From assembly GCA_965183885.1 (NCBI GenBank), contig OZ238992.1, positions 992,001 through 1,056,000 on the forward strand: 64,000 nt of DNA, read 5' to 3'. This DNA is from UWMA-0277 sp965183885. Its GTDB lineage: Bacteria; Bacteroidota; Bacteroidia; Flavobacteriales; BACL11. The notes beneath the pieces were generated by a model that saw nothing but the letters and a program-made list of their open reading frames with translations, was not told where the DNA came from and did no database searches. How positions within the stretch are numbered: position 1 is the first letter of the stretch; the number at the start of each line of letters is the position of its first letter. Of the stretch, positions 25,739 to 34,673 are shown in pieces. A program made the translations under genes and the position numbers.

Positions 25739-26443
25739 TTATTTTAGTTCGATGTCTCGAATTGAGAGTATATTCTCAGTAAACTTAGTTCTATTTTTGG
25801 CAATATAATAGATTTTTTGAGCAGCAACTATAACATCTTCAAGCTCATTATTATTGTGATAATCAATAAATTTATCTACTAATGGAAATAAATTTGAGTT
25901 AGTTGCTCTAATTTCTTGCTGCATCTTTGTATTTACTACTCCAGGGTGTATTGAAAATATTTTTAGGTTTTTATGCGCTTCACTTGCAATGGCATTGCTT
26001 AGCATATCTAGTCCAGCCTTAGTCGTACAGTATATACTCCATGATGGAATAGGGCTATTTGCAGCTCCTGACCCTATATTGATTAGCAATTTTTCAGTAT
26101 TAGGGTAGCTACTTATAAATTGCTGACTTAATAAAGTAGGAGTAATCAAGTTAAGCGTATATTCGTTAATAATTCCCTGCTTTGTTTTTTCAGAGAAAGG
26201 AAGGATATCCCCTATAGTTGCGGCATTATTTATTAGTAGTAGCTCACCAGTATCTACTGTTGGGAAAACTAAATTTTGAACGGCATTAATATCACTAAGG
26301 TCAATAGCAGTAAAAGTAAAGTTTGGATGTGTAATGGTATTACTTCTAGAATATCCAAAAACTTTATAGTTTTCACTTAATAAAAGTTCTGCTAGAGCTT
26401 TCCCAATCCCAGTTCCAGTTCCAGTGATTAATGCAGTTTTCAT
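25739..26443 (-). CDS. Short-chain dehydrogenase/reductase (sepiapterin/benzil reductase-like)
   Basis: A 234-residue NADP-type SDR. The cofactor motif TGTGTGIG (7-14), the NNAA motif (72-75) and the catalytic S125, Y138 and K142 (YCTTK) are all present. The overall pattern is closest to sepiapterin reductase-like and benzil reductase enzymes of the family; the true substrate is unknown. The start codon shares one base with the stop of the upstream PLP-enzyme gene, so the two are translationally coupled although no common pathway is obvious. Confidence 0.85.
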   Translation of the reverse strand: MKTALITGTGTGIGKALAELLLSENYKVFGYSRSNTITHPNFTFTAIDLSDINAVQNLVFPTVDTGELLLINNAATIGDILPFSEKTKQGIINEYTLNLITPTLLSQQFISSYPNTEKLLINIGSGAANSPIPSWSIYCTTKAGLDMLSNAIASEAHKNLKIFSIHPGVVNTKMQQEIRATNSNLFPLVDKFIDYHNNNELEDVIVAAQKIYYIAKNRTKFTENILSIRDIELK

Positions 26444-27588
26444 TATAAACTATTAAGAGCGTTTTCTAGGTCAGCTACTAAATCTTCTACATCTTCTACA
26501 CCAACACTTAATCGTATTAAGGTATCAACTACACCTGTTTTTTCTCTTTCTTCTTTTGGAATTGCAGCATGTGTCATACTTGCAGGGTGTCCTATTAAGG
26601 ATTCAACCCCTCCAAGACTTTCGGCAAGTGTAAAGTAATGTGTTGTTGATACTACTTTAATAGCATCTTCTAGATGATTTCCTTTTAAGTTAAATGAAAT
26701 CATGCCACCAAAGTCATCCATCTGACTTTTTGCAATCTCATGATTTGGATGCGTTTCAAATCCTGGCCAATATACCTCTCCAACTTTAGGGTGTTCTTTT
26801 AAGAAATTAGCAATTACTTTTCCATTTTCACAATGTCTTTGCATTCTTAAGTGCAAGGTTTTTATTCCTCTTAGTACTAAGAAGCTATCTTGTGGGCCAG
26901 GAACAGCGCCACAAGAGTTTTGTATAAAATATAGTTGTTCAGCAAGAGCATCATCCTTACAAATTGCAGCGCCCATTACAACATCAGAATGTCCTCCCAT
27001 ATACTTAGTAAGAGAGTGCATTACTATATCTGCACCTAAATCTAATGGACGTTGTAAATAAGGAGTAGCAAAAGTATTATCTACAACAAAAGTTAAGTTG
27101 TGTTTTTTTGAGATTGCTCCTAAAGCTTTAATATCAATAATATTTAACATTGGGTTAGTTGGTGTTTCAGCCCAAAGCATTTTAGTATTTTCATTGATTA
27201 AGCTTTCAATTGCAGTAGGGTCTCCCATGCCTACAAAATGAAATTTAATACCATAGTTCTCAAAAACCTTAGTAAAAATACGATAAGTTCCACCATATAA
27301 GTCATTAGTTGAAATTACCTCATCTCCAGGTTTTAGGGTTTTAAGAATACAATCAATAGCAGCTAATCCACTTCCAAAACATAAACCATGCTTACCGTTT
27401 TCTAATGCTGCTAAATTTTGCTCTAATGCATTACGAGTAGGGTTTCCAGTTCTAGAATACTCATATCCTTTATGATCTCCAGGAGATGCCTGGATATAGG
27501 TTGAAGTTTGGTAAATTGGTGTCATTACTGCTCCTGTTGTAGGATCAGCTTCTTGCCCTGCATGTATTGTTTTTGTTCCGAATTTCAT
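26443..27588 (-). CDS. Cystathionine gamma-synthase / beta-lyase family PLP enzyme
   Basis: A 381-residue Cys/Met-metabolism enzyme. The PLP lysine is K195 in SLTKYMGGH. YSRTGNPTR (44-52), GSGLAAI and the ETPTNPMLN segment are the usual substrate and PLP contacts. The pattern fits MetB/MetC/MccB, which form or cleave cystathionine; which reaction runs here cannot be decided by eye. It leads a two-gene unit with the SDR. Its promoter has -7 TAATTTTG at 27629-27636 (minus strand), and a TGAT-N4-ATCA motif lies at 27603-27614 in the leader. Confidence 0.92.
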   Translation of the reverse strand: MKFGTKTIHAGQEADPTTGAVMTPIYQTSTYIQASPGDHKGYEYSRTGNPTRNALEQNLAALENGKHGLCFGSGLAAIDCILKTLKPGDEVISTNDLYGGTYRIFTKVFENYGIKFHFVGMGDPTAIESLINENTKMLWAETPTNPMLNIIDIKALGAISKKHNLTFVVDNTFATPYLQRPLDLGADIVMHSLTKYMGGHSDVVMGAAICKDDALAEQLYFIQNSCGAVPGPQDSFLVLRGIKTLHLRMQRHCENGKVIANFLKEHPKVGEVYWPGFETHPNHEIAKSQMDDFGGMISFNLKGNHLEDAIKVVSTTHYFTLAESLGGVESLIGHPASMTHAAIPKEEREKTGVVDTLIRLSVGVEDVEDLVADLENALNSL

Positions 27589-27628
27589 TTTGATAATTTA
27601 TATGATTAATATCATCTTTCTTAGCTAG

Positions 27629-27636
27629 CAAAATTA
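27629..27636 (-). promoter_or_regulatory. -7 promoter element of the cystathionine-type enzyme gene
   Basis: The minus strand reads TAATTTTG, an exact TAnnTTTG match, 40 bases before the ATG at 27588. Confidence 0.55.
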
Positions 27637-27659
27637 AGATTTATTCCTATAATTTAGTA

Positions 27660-27667
27660 TATTTTTG
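27660..27667 (+). promoter_or_regulatory. -7 promoter element of the EamA transporter gene
   Basis: TATTTTTG, an exact match, 19 bases before the ATG at 27687. It is divergent from the promoter at 27629-27636, with 23 bases between the two elements. Confidence 0.55.
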
Positions 27668-27686
27668 CAGTCAAAATATTTATAAA

Positions 27687-28592
27687 ATGGGAGGGAAAGC
27701 ATTTTCGCATATCTCAATATTTATTGCAAACTTTATTTACGCATTAACTTATACTTTTGCTAAGGATGTAATGCCTGATTTTTTGAGTCCTTTTGCCTTT
27801 ATTCTATTAAGAGTAATAGGTGCTGTAATCTTATTTTGGCTTACCTATCTTATATTTATAAGAGAGAAGCTTGCAAGTAAAGATATATTAAGAGTTGCAT
27901 TGGCTGCAGTATTTGGCGTTGCTCTTAATCAATTACTTTTTTTTAAGGGTTTAAACATGACAACTCCTATTAATGCTTCTATCATTATGACTTCAAACCC
28001 AATAATGGTATTAATAATGTCCTATTTTCTGTTGAAAGAGAAGATAACACTCCGTAAAGCAATAGGAATATTATTTGGGGTAATAGGAGCATCAAACTTA
28101 ATCTTAAATGGAGCTACACTCTCATTAAGTCCAGCACATATGTTGGGGAATTTGTACATCTTAATTAATGCAGCGTCTTATGCTGTTTTCTTGGTAATTG
28201 TAAGGCCTTTAATGCAAAGGTATAACCCTATTACAATTATGACTTATGTATTTACCTTCGGGATGTTTTATGTATTGCCTTTTGGGTATTCAGGCTTAAT
28301 GGAAGTTAAATTTGATGAGCTGCCTGTAATTATTATTTATGAGATTTTATTTGTAGTAATTGCTACCACTTATTTAGCTTATATGTTAAATGCAGGTGCT
28401 TTAAAGAACTTAAGGCCATCAGTGGTAAGTATGTATATTTATGCTCAGCCAGTATTAGCTAGTCTTATTGCTATAAAGCTAGGTAGTGATACCCTTTCTC
28501 AGAATAAAATTATATCGGCAATTATTATTTTTATAGGAGTATATTTGGTAAGTGTTCGTTCCGTAAAGGAAAGAAAGCAGAAACTTTCCTAA
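27687..28592 (+). CDS. EamA/DMT family transporter
   Basis: A 301-residue inner-membrane protein with ten hydrophobic helices in two EamA repeats (about 6-140 and 150-295), typical of the drug/metabolite transporter superfamily. Motifs such as PINASIIMTSNPIMVLIMS and the equivalent second-repeat segment RPSVVSMYIYAQPVLASL fit. The substrate is unknown; family members export amino acids, nucleosides or other metabolites. The yicC promoter overlaps its stop codon. Confidence 0.88.
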   Translation: MGGKAFSHISIFIANFIYALTYTFAKDVMPDFLSPFAFILLRVIGAVILFWLTYLIFIREKLASKDILRVALAAVFGVALNQLLFFKGLNMTTPINASIIMTSNPIMVLIMSYFLLKEKITLRKAIGILFGVIGASNLILNGATLSLSPAHMLGNLYILINAASYAVFLVIVRPLMQRYNPITIMTYVFTFGMFYVLPFGYSGLMEVKFDELPVIIIYEILFVVIATTYLAYMLNAGALKNLRPSVVSMYIYAQPVLASLIAIKLGSDTLSQNKIISAIIIFIGVYLVSVRSVKERKQKLS

Positions 28593-28597
28593 ATTTG
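28590..28597 (+). promoter_or_regulatory. -7 promoter element of the yicC-gmk-nadD operon
   Basis: TAAATTTG, an exact match, overlapping the stop codon of the transporter gene and 17 bases before the ATG at 28615. Confidence 0.5.
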
Positions 28598-28614
28598 CAA
28601 AAAAATAGATGCTG

Positions 28615-29484
28615 ATGATTCAATCAATGACTGGCTATGGAAAAGCCGAACTAAATTTAAATAATGCTAACTTTACTATAGAGGTACGGTCATTAAACTC
28701 TAAACAAATTGATGCAAATGTTAAGATGTCATCTGTGTATAGAGAACATGAATTAGGTTTAAGAAAGCTGCTTGCTGATAAGCTAAAAAGAGGAAAAGTA
28801 GAACTTTCAATTTGGAAAGAATCTTCAGAGGCTTCGGTTAAATACCAACTTAATACGGATTTAATTAAAGAATATTATTTACAGGTTGAGGGAATGACAA
28901 ATATGTTAAACCTGAATGTAAAAGACATTATGCCAAGCCTCTTAAAAATGCCTGATGTATTAATAAAAGGAGAGCAAAAACCTGATGAAAACGAATGGGA
29001 ACAAATTGAAGTAGCTGTACATACAGCAATTAACAATTTAGTGCAATTTAGGTTGGATGAAGGGAAGAAACTAGAAGCAGATGTTAGAGATAGAATCTCT
29101 AAAATAGGAACACTATTAACTGCAATTGCCCCTTATGCAGCACAAAGGATAGAAAAAGTAAAGGGTAGCTTAGCCGCAAAGCTATCTGAAATTGAGAATA
29201 AAAACTTAGATGCAAATAGATTTGAGCAAGAGCTAATCTATTATTTAGAGAAACAAGATATTACTGAAGAGCAGGTACGCTTAGATGCGCATTTAAATTA
29301 TTTCTTAGAAACAATAGAGCAAGGCTCTCCAAATGGAAAAAAATTAGGTTTTATAGGGCAAGAAATAGGTAGGGAAATAAATACTATAGGTTCTAAATCT
29401 TCTGATGCTGAGATGCAAAAATTAGTTGTGCAGATGAAAGATGAATTAGAGAAAATAAAAGAACAATTGTTAAATATATTATAA
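28615..29484 (+). CDS. yicC: YicC/YloC family endoribonuclease
   Basis: A 289-residue protein of the YicC family, reported as an endoribonuclease involved in sRNA and mRNA turnover. Its start IQSMTGYGKAE is the family hallmark, and the C-terminal domain (DVRLDAHLNYF-like segment near RLDAHLNYFLETIEQG, then GKKLGFIGQEIGREINTIGSK) is intact. An ATG two codons earlier (28609) is also possible, but MIQSMTGYG is the usual start. It abuts gmk with no gap, an arrangement conserved in many bacteria. Confidence 0.93.
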   Translation: MIQSMTGYGKAELNLNNANFTIEVRSLNSKQIDANVKMSSVYREHELGLRKLLADKLKRGKVELSIWKESSEASVKYQLNTDLIKEYYLQVEGMTNMLNLNVKDIMPSLLKMPDVLIKGEQKPDENEWEQIEVAVHTAINNLVQFRLDEGKKLEADVRDRISKIGTLLTAIAPYAAQRIEKVKGSLAAKLSEIENKNLDANRFEQELIYYLEKQDITEEQVRLDAHLNYFLETIEQGSPNGKKLGFIGQEIGREINTIGSKSSDAEMQKLVVQMKDELEKIKEQLLNIL

Positions 29485-30048
29485 GTGGGGAAACTAATTG
29501 TTATATCAGCTCCTTCTGGAGCAGGAAAAACGTCTATTGTAAAATATTTGCTAGAGAAGATGGAAAATTTATCTTTTTCAATATCAGCATGTAGTAGACC
29601 AAAGAGAGCTAATGAAGTAGATGAGAAAGATTATTATTTTTTGGGAGTAGAGGGTTTTCAAAAAAAAATAAAAGATAATGCATTTTTAGAGTGGGAAGAG
29701 GTATATACTAATCAGTATTATGGTACTTTAAAATCAGAAGTAGAGCGAATTTGGAGTGCAGGAAAAACAGTTATTTTTGATGTTGATGTAGTGGGAGGGT
29801 TGAATATTAAAAAAGAATATGCTGATAATTGCTTGTCAATTTTTATTATGCCACCTTCAATAGAAGTACTGCATGAACGTTTAAGTGGAAGAGGATCAGA
29901 GTCGGAAGATAGTTTGCAGCGTAGATTAGATAAAGCTGAGATGGAAATTGCTAGAAATCAGGAGTTTGATGCAGTAATTTTAAATGATGATTTTGATATT
30001 GCATGTGAAGAAACAATGGAAGTAATTACAACATTTATAAACTCATAA
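29485..30048 (+). CDS. gmk: Guanylate kinase
   Basis: A 187-residue enzyme that phosphorylates GMP to GDP with ATP. The P-loop is APSGAGKTS (9-17), and the GMP-binding segment SRPKRANEVDEKDYYF and the lid region RLSGRGSESEDSLQRRL are in place. It starts with GTG directly after the yicC stop codon, so translation is coupled. nadD follows after one base. Confidence 0.95.
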   Translation: MGKLIVISAPSGAGKTSIVKYLLEKMENLSFSISACSRPKRANEVDEKDYYFLGVEGFQKKIKDNAFLEWEEVYTNQYYGTLKSEVERIWSAGKTVIFDVDVVGGLNIKKEYADNCLSIFIMPPSIEVLHERLSGRGSESEDSLQRRLDKAEMEIARNQEFDAVILNDDFDIACEETMEVITTFINS

Positions 30049-30049
30049 T

Positions 30050-30619
30050 ATGAAGATAGGATTATTTTTTGGCTCTTTTAATCCTATGCATATCGGGCAT
30101 AAAATTATTGCTTCATATATAGCAACTTTTACAAACTTGGATAAAGTAATGTTTGTTGTTTCTCCTCAAAACCCATTAAAGGAGAAAAAGAGTTTGCTAG
30201 ATCAGAACCATAGATTACAACTTATAAGAGCTGAGGTGGAGGATAATCCAAAATTAGAGGTGTCAGATATTGAATTTAAGATGCCCTTACCTTCTTATAC
30301 TATTGATACTTTAGTGCGTTTAAAAGAACAACACCCTGAACATGAGTTCTCTTTAATCATGGGGGCTGATAATTTACAGAACCTAAATAAGTGGAAAAAT
30401 TATGAAAGAATTCTAGAAGATTATTCCGTATATGTATATCCAAGACCTGGTTTTGAAATTAACGGGAGTCATGAAAATATCCATATAGTTAAAGGCGTCC
30501 CTCAAATGGAAATCTCAGCTTCTTTTATTCGGAATGCAATTAAAGAGAATAAAGATGTTTCTTATTTAATGCCAAATAAAGTTTGGGACTATATTGATGA
30601 AATGAATTTTTATAGATAG
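30050..30619 (+). CDS. nadD: Nicotinate-nucleotide adenylyltransferase
   Basis: A 189-residue nucleotidyltransferase that adenylates nicotinate mononucleotide in NAD synthesis. The nucleotide-binding motif GSFNPMHIGH (8-17) and the C-terminal ISASFIR motif of the NadD family are present, as is the MGADNLQNLNKWKNY segment. It is the third gene of the yicC-gmk-nadD run, one base after gmk. Confidence 0.94.
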   Translation: MKIGLFFGSFNPMHIGHKIIASYIATFTNLDKVMFVVSPQNPLKEKKSLLDQNHRLQLIRAEVEDNPKLEVSDIEFKMPLPSYTIDTLVRLKEQHPEHEFSLIMGADNLQNLNKWKNYERILEDYSVYVYPRPGFEINGSHENIHIVKGVPQMEISASFIRNAIKENKDVSYLMPNKVWDYIDEMNFYR

Positions 30620-30623
30620 TGGT

Positions 30624-31004
30624 ATGAAAAAAATCATGAATTATATTAGTTTATTAATATTGCTCTTAGGGCTTATGTCTTGTAGTGTTGTAAGAGAAAA
30701 TAATAAAGAAAATATTGCCTTACCTTCTGAAAAAAGAATCAATCCTCAGGAAAAATATGAGACTTATAAAGGTTGGTGGGTATATGGGGAAGGACAACAT
30801 ATTTTTAAGGATGAAACTACTTTAGCAGAATGGGAAATGCAATTTCTGAATGAAGAGATGAAAGAGCTTGAAGAATTATATTTAGCAGTTTGTGAAATGG
30901 AATACTTTCCTATGGAATGCAAAATGAAAGGCACAATTAAAGAGGGTGTTCTATATGTAGTTGATTTTGAAATCCTTTATATACAAGGCTGTGGAGAACA
31001 GTAA
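30624..31004 (+). CDS. Hypothetical lipoprotein
   Basis: A 126-residue protein with a lipoprotein signal ending in LGLMSC (C20), so it is probably anchored in a membrane and exposed to the periplasm or surface. The mature part is acidic with several aromatic residues (KGWWVYGEGQH) and three more cysteines (VCEMEYFPMEC, QGCGEQ). I do not recognise a family. It begins 4 bases after nadD and may be co-transcribed, but the product has no evident link to NAD synthesis. Confidence 0.65.
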   Translation: MKKIMNYISLLILLLGLMSCSVVRENNKENIALPSEKRINPQEKYETYKGWWVYGEGQHIFKDETTLAEWEMQFLNEEMKELEELYLAVCEMEYFPMECKMKGTIKEGVLYVVDFEILYIQGCGEQ

Positions 31005-31022
31005 GCCAATACAATTTATTTT

Positions 31023-31250
31023 ATGAATGATAAAAATACTCAGCCTAATAATCCATTACATGGAGTAAAACTAGTGGATATATTAGAGTTTTTAGTAGAA
31101 GAATATGGTTGGGAAGAATTGGGGTATGAAATAAACATCAATTGTTTTACGAATAACCCTTCAATTAAATCGAGCCTTAAGTTTTTAAGAAGAACAGGGT
31201 GGGCAAGAGATAAAGTGGAACGATTGTATTTGAATACAATTAAGGAATAA
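31023..31250 (+). CDS. VF530 (DUF2132) family protein
   Basis: A 75-residue cytosolic protein of the VF530 family, described as putatively DNA-binding from structure. The conserved core is clear: NPLHGVKLVDILEFLVEEYG, then CFTNNPSIKSSLKFLRRTGW and the ending REKVE-like ARDKVERLYL. Its physiological role is unknown. It is the last gene of the run that begins with yicC; no clear terminator hairpin follows. Confidence 0.88.
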   Translation: MNDKNTQPNNPLHGVKLVDILEFLVEEYGWEELGYEININCFTNNPSIKSSLKFLRRTGWARDKVERLYLNTIKE

Positions 31251-31298
31251 GAAAAACACTTTTTTTCTGCTTAACTAAATAGATAAGAGTTAAATTGG

Positions 31299-31306
31299 TA
31301 TTTTTG
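31299..31306 (+). promoter_or_regulatory. -7 promoter element of the prolyl oligopeptidase gene
   Basis: TATTTTTG, an exact TAnnTTTG match, 21 bases before the ATG at 31328. Confidence 0.55.
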
Positions 31307-31327
31307 GGCTTCAAATAAAATAATACT

Positions 31328-33421
31328 ATGCCTAAATTAATTTCTTTTTCAGCTATCCTTTTATTACTAATTTCTTGTAATTCTCGTCAAAAAGTAGAAT
31401 ACCCTATTACAGAGAAAGAAGTGGTAGTAGATACATATTTTGACTTAAAAGTTGAAGATCCGTATAGATGGCTTGAAGACGATATGTCTCCTAAAGTGAA
31501 AGATTGGGTTCAAGCTCAAAATGAAGTAACTTTTTCATATTTAGAACAAATCCCACAAAGAGGGGAGTTAAAAAATAGGTTAGAAAAATTATGGAATTAT
31601 GAAAAAATAGGAACTCCATTTCAGGAGGGGGATTATACTTATTTTTATAAGAATGATGGTTTGCAAAACCAATATGTACTATACAGAAAAAAAGGAGAGG
31701 GAGCAGCAGAGGTTTTTATTGATCCAAATCAATTTACTGAAGATGGAACTATTTCTTTAGCAGGAATTTCTTTTTCGGAAGATGGTAGTTTACTTGCGTA
31801 TTCTATTTCAGAAGGAGGCTCGGATTGGAGAAAGGTAATTGTTATAGAGACTGAGAAGAGTACTTTAGTAGAAGATACACTATTGGATATTAAATTTTCA
31901 GGAATTAGTTGGAACGGGAATGAAGGGTATTATTATTCTTCTTATGATAAACCTGAAAAATCAGTATTATCTGATAAAACAGATCATCATAAATTATACT
32001 ATCATAAACTAGGAACTTCTCAAAGTGAGGATGAAATAATTTTTGGAGAAGAAGAGAAATTTAGATATGTAGGAGGAGGAGTTACAAAAGATTTGAATTA
32101 TTTAGTTATAAGTGCTTCTAAAGCAACTTCTGGAAATAATCTATTTGTTAAGGATTTAAGTAATAAAGATGCTGAGCTAATACAAATCACCTCTAATTTT
32201 GAAAGTGATAGTTATATCATTCATAATATAGGAAGTACATTTTATGCAGTTACCAACCTAGAAGCCCCAAATAAGAGGTTAGTACAATTTAATTTATCAA
32301 ATACGAATTCAGAAGAGTGGAAAAATTTGATTCCAGAAACAGAGAATGTATTGAGCCTATCTAAAGGAGGAGGTTACTTCTTTGCAAAATACTTTGCCGA
32401 TGCTAATACGCAAGTCCTTCAATACAGCTATGATGGAGAGCTGATAAGAGAAGTAGCGTTTTCAGGAAAAGGAAATGCAGGAGGGTTTGGAGGTAAAGAA
32501 GAGCAAAAAGAGCTATTTTATAGCTTTAGTAATTATATCACTCCAGGGTCATCTTTTAGATATAATGTAGAAACAGGAGAGTCAGAATTGTATTGGTCAC
32601 CAAATATTGATTTCAACTCAGGTGATTTTGTTTCTGAACAACATTTTTATACCTCTAAAGATGGAACAAAAGTTCCGATTAGTATTATGTATAAGAAAGG
32701 AACTAAGCTAGATGGTACTAATCCTACTATATTGTATGGATATGGAGGTTTTAATGTGAGTCTAAAACCTTATTTTTCAGTAACAAATGCAGTATGGTTA
32801 GAGCAAGGAGGAATTTATGCAGTTGCAAACCTAAGAGGTGGAGGTGAATACGGAAAAGAATGGCATGATGCAGGCACAAAAATGAAAAAACAGAATGTAT
32901 TTGATGATTTTATTGCAGCAGCAGAATTCTTGATTGAAAAAAGCTACACAAGCTCTGATTACTTAGCTATTAGTGGAAGTTCTAATGGGGGACTTCTAGT
33001 AGGTGCTTGTATGATACAAAGACCAGACTTATTTAAAGTAGCTCTACCAGGAGTAGGAGTGTTGGATATGTTGCGCTATCATACTTTTACATCAGGTGCA
33101 GGTTGGGCATATGATTATGGAACAGCTGAGGATAGTAAAGAAATGTTTGAGTATTTAAAGAATTATTCCCCAGTGCATAATGTGAAGGAAGGTGTAGAAT
33201 ATCCTGCAACTTTAGTAACTACAGGAGATCATGATGATAGAGTAGTGCCAGCACATAGTTTTAAATTTGCGGCAGAATTACAAGCTAAACAAAGTGGAAA
33301 TAATCCAACTTTAATTAGAATAGAAACCAATGCAGGACATGGAGCAGGAACACCAGTAAGTAAAAGAATAGAAGAAGCAGTTGATGTTATGGGGTTTGTT
33401 TTGTATAATACTCTCAATTAA
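31328..33421 (+). CDS. Prolyl oligopeptidase family serine peptidase (S9A), lipoprotein
   Basis: A 697-residue peptidase cutting short peptides after proline. The lipoprotein signal (LLLLISC, C17) indicates membrane anchoring outside the cytoplasm. A seven-bladed propeller occupies roughly 75-425. The alpha/beta-hydrolase domain has the triad S552 (GSSNGG), D637 (DHDDRVVP) and H671 (NAGHGAG), with NLRGGGEYG also conserved. Length is normal. It likely degrades peptides in the periplasm for nutrition. It is a single gene with its own promoter, followed by a weak hairpin at 33420-33442. Confidence 0.93.
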   Translation: MPKLISFSAILLLLISCNSRQKVEYPITEKEVVVDTYFDLKVEDPYRWLEDDMSPKVKDWVQAQNEVTFSYLEQIPQRGELKNRLEKLWNYEKIGTPFQEGDYTYFYKNDGLQNQYVLYRKKGEGAAEVFIDPNQFTEDGTISLAGISFSEDGSLLAYSISEGGSDWRKVIVIETEKSTLVEDTLLDIKFSGISWNGNEGYYYSSYDKPEKSVLSDKTDHHKLYYHKLGTSQSEDEIIFGEEEKFRYVGGGVTKDLNYLVISASKATSGNNLFVKDLSNKDAELIQITSNFESDSYIIHNIGSTFYAVTNLEAPNKRLVQFNLSNTNSEEWKNLIPETENVLSLSKGGGYFFAKYFADANTQVLQYSYDGELIREVAFSGKGNAGGFGGKEEQKELFYSFSNYITPGSSFRYNVETGESELYWSPNIDFNSGDFVSEQHFYTSKDGTKVPISIMYKKGTKLDGTNPTILYGYGGFNVSLKPYFSVTNAVWLEQGGIYAVANLRGGGEYGKEWHDAGTKMKKQNVFDDFIAAAEFLIEKSYTSSDYLAISGSSNGGLLVGACMIQRPDLFKVALPGVGVLDMLRYHTFTSGAGWAYDYGTAEDSKEMFEYLKNYSPVHNVKEGVEYPATLVTTGDHDDRVVPAHSFKFAAELQAKQSGNNPTLIRIETNAGHGAGTPVSKRIEEAVDVMGFVLYNTLN

Positions 33422-33443
33422 ACCCTTTAATAGGGTTATTTTT

Positions 33444-33456
33444 GGGTAGCAGGATT
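33444..33456 (+). repeat. Short direct repeat, copy 1
   Basis: GGGTAGCAGGATT here recurs exactly at 34041-34053. The two copies flank the UPF0114 gene. A partial hairpin (TAGCAG here with CTGCTA at 33481-33486) can form around copy 1. Confidence 0.5.
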
Positions 33457-33533
33457 GCAGCTTTCAAACTAAAAATTGCACTGCTAACCAATCTACTAAA
33501 ATTAAATTATCAATAAAATAAAAAATATTTAAA

Positions 33534-34037
33534 ATGTCAATGTTAGAAAATAAGTTTGAAAAAGCCCTTTGGAGTACTAGATTTGTTGTGTTGATAGCAG
33601 TGATACTGTCTATCATTTCATCAATTACATTATTTCTATTAGGAGGTTGGGATATTATACAAGCAACTATTTTTAATAACCCTTTGTTTAATCAAGATGT
33701 CAGTACAAATAATGACTTATTGTTTAAAATTATTTCATCTATTGATTTGTTTTTAATAGGTATCGTTTTATTGATTTTTGGATTTGGAGTTTATGAATTA
33801 TTTATCAGTGAAATTGATTTTGCTAAGGGAAAATTTGCAGATTCAACATTAAAAATTAACAGCTTAGATCAACTAAAGAATAAAATAATTAAAGTAATTA
33901 TTATTGTATTAATCGTTAAATTTTTTGAAAAAGTTTTAAAACTATCTCATAATTTTACAACTCCAAACGACCTTCTTTTATTTAGTCTTTCCATTTTAGC
34001 TATTTGCATAGGATATTATTTAATTAATAGAAAATAA
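33534..34037 (+). CDS. UPF0114 (YqhA-like) membrane protein
   Basis: A 167-residue protein with about four hydrophobic helices (about 15-36, 64-85, 110-130, 145-163) and the family motif region DLFLIGIVLLIFGFGVYELFI (a long helix, residues about 71-92). It matches the YqhA/UPF0114 family of inner-membrane proteins of unknown function. A second ATG lies two codons downstream and could be the start. The gene stands alone, flanked on both sides by a 13-base direct repeat. Confidence 0.85.
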   Translation: MSMLENKFEKALWSTRFVVLIAVILSIISSITLFLLGGWDIIQATIFNNPLFNQDVSTNNDLLFKIISSIDLFLIGIVLLIFGFGVYELFISEIDFAKGKFADSTLKINSLDQLKNKIIKVIIIVLIVKFFEKVLKLSHNFTTPNDLLLFSLSILAICIGYYLINRK

Positions 34038-34040
34038 ATA

Positions 34041-34053
34041 GGGTAGCAGGATT
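34041..34053 (+). repeat. Short direct repeat, copy 2
   Basis: An exact second copy of GGGTAGCAGGATT (first at 33444-33456), beginning 3 bases after the UPF0114 stop codon. The similarity extends weakly to the right (AGCT). Confidence 0.5.
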
Positions 34054-34109
34054 AAAGCTCTATTTTCTGAAAGCCTATTTTAGCGCTTTATAAGGTAAAG
34101 ATTATTTGT

Positions 34110-34673
34110 CTAACCTTCAATATGGATACCAAATCCACCTAAGAGTCCTGAGCAATTTTCTTTACTGTATTTTGATTGGCTAACGTTATTACTTACAGGG
34201 TCAATGTTAAAGTTAAATGCACTAGTAAAATTACATTGTTTTAGGTTGCTATTATTAAAAGTAGCTAAGGATAAATCACAGTTTGTAAATTCTGATTTAC
34301 TAAGTTTAGCATTTGTAAAGTCAACTTCAGTTAGGTTGCAGTTAGTAAATTGAGTTTCAGGAATAGTACATTTAAAAAAGGAGGAAAACTGCAAATTCGT
34401 ATTTTCAAATTTAAAAGAGAGTAAAAACTGTTTACAATCTTCAAACTGTAGTCCTATTAATTTACAGCCATTAAACTCCACTTCTTTAAACGAGGTATCT
34501 TTAATTGTGCAATTACTTAGGTCGCAATTATTAAAAGTGCAGTTTTCAAATATGATGTAGGAAAGGTCAGGAAAAGTACAGTTGTCAAAAGTGCAATTGT
34601 CATATTCTGAACTTAGTTTTTCTGTATCAAATATAAGTCCTCTAAAGTTAGTGTCTACAATAAAATTACTCAT
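34110..34673 (-). CDS. Pentapeptide-repeat protein
   Basis: A 187-residue cytosolic protein made almost entirely of pentapeptide repeats (A(D/N)LXX type, here rich in CxF and NCxF/L: CTFDNCTF, NCDLSNC, TNCNLTEVDFTNAKL), which fold as a right-handed quadrilateral beta-helix. The C-terminus (LLGGFGIHIEG) vaguely recalls the end of Qnr-type gyrase-protecting proteins, but it is shorter than Qnr and I would not infer resistance. It starts inside the last 8 bases of the M28 peptidase gene, so it is co-transcribed with it. Confidence 0.85.
   Translation of the reverse strand: MSNFIVDTNFRGLIFDTEKLSSEYDNCTFDNCTFPDLSYIIFENCTFNNCDLSNCTIKDTSFKEVEFNGCKLIGLQFEDCKQFLLSFKFENTNLQFSSFFKCTIPETQFTNCNLTEVDFTNAKLSKSEFTNCDLSLATFNNSNLKQCNFTSAFNFNIDPVSNNVSQSKYSKENCSGLLGGFGIHIEG

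Noticed and set aside
27603..27614. A third TGAT-N4-ATCA box (TGATTAATATCA)
   Set aside because: It lies between the -7 element and the ATG of the cystathionine-type enzyme gene, not at an activator position; a few such matches are expected by chance in AT-rich DNA. It could still be a repressor site, so it is noted but not counted with the other two.
33444..33489. Hairpin-forming segment after the prolyl oligopeptidase gene as a small RNA
   Set aside because: The stem is short and interrupted, with no promoter element in front; kept only as part of the direct-repeat observation.
34110..34673. Pentapeptide-repeat protein as a Qnr quinolone-resistance determinant
   Set aside because: Only the fold and a faint C-terminal resemblance are shared; it is shorter than Qnr and lies in a chromosomal housekeeping operon.
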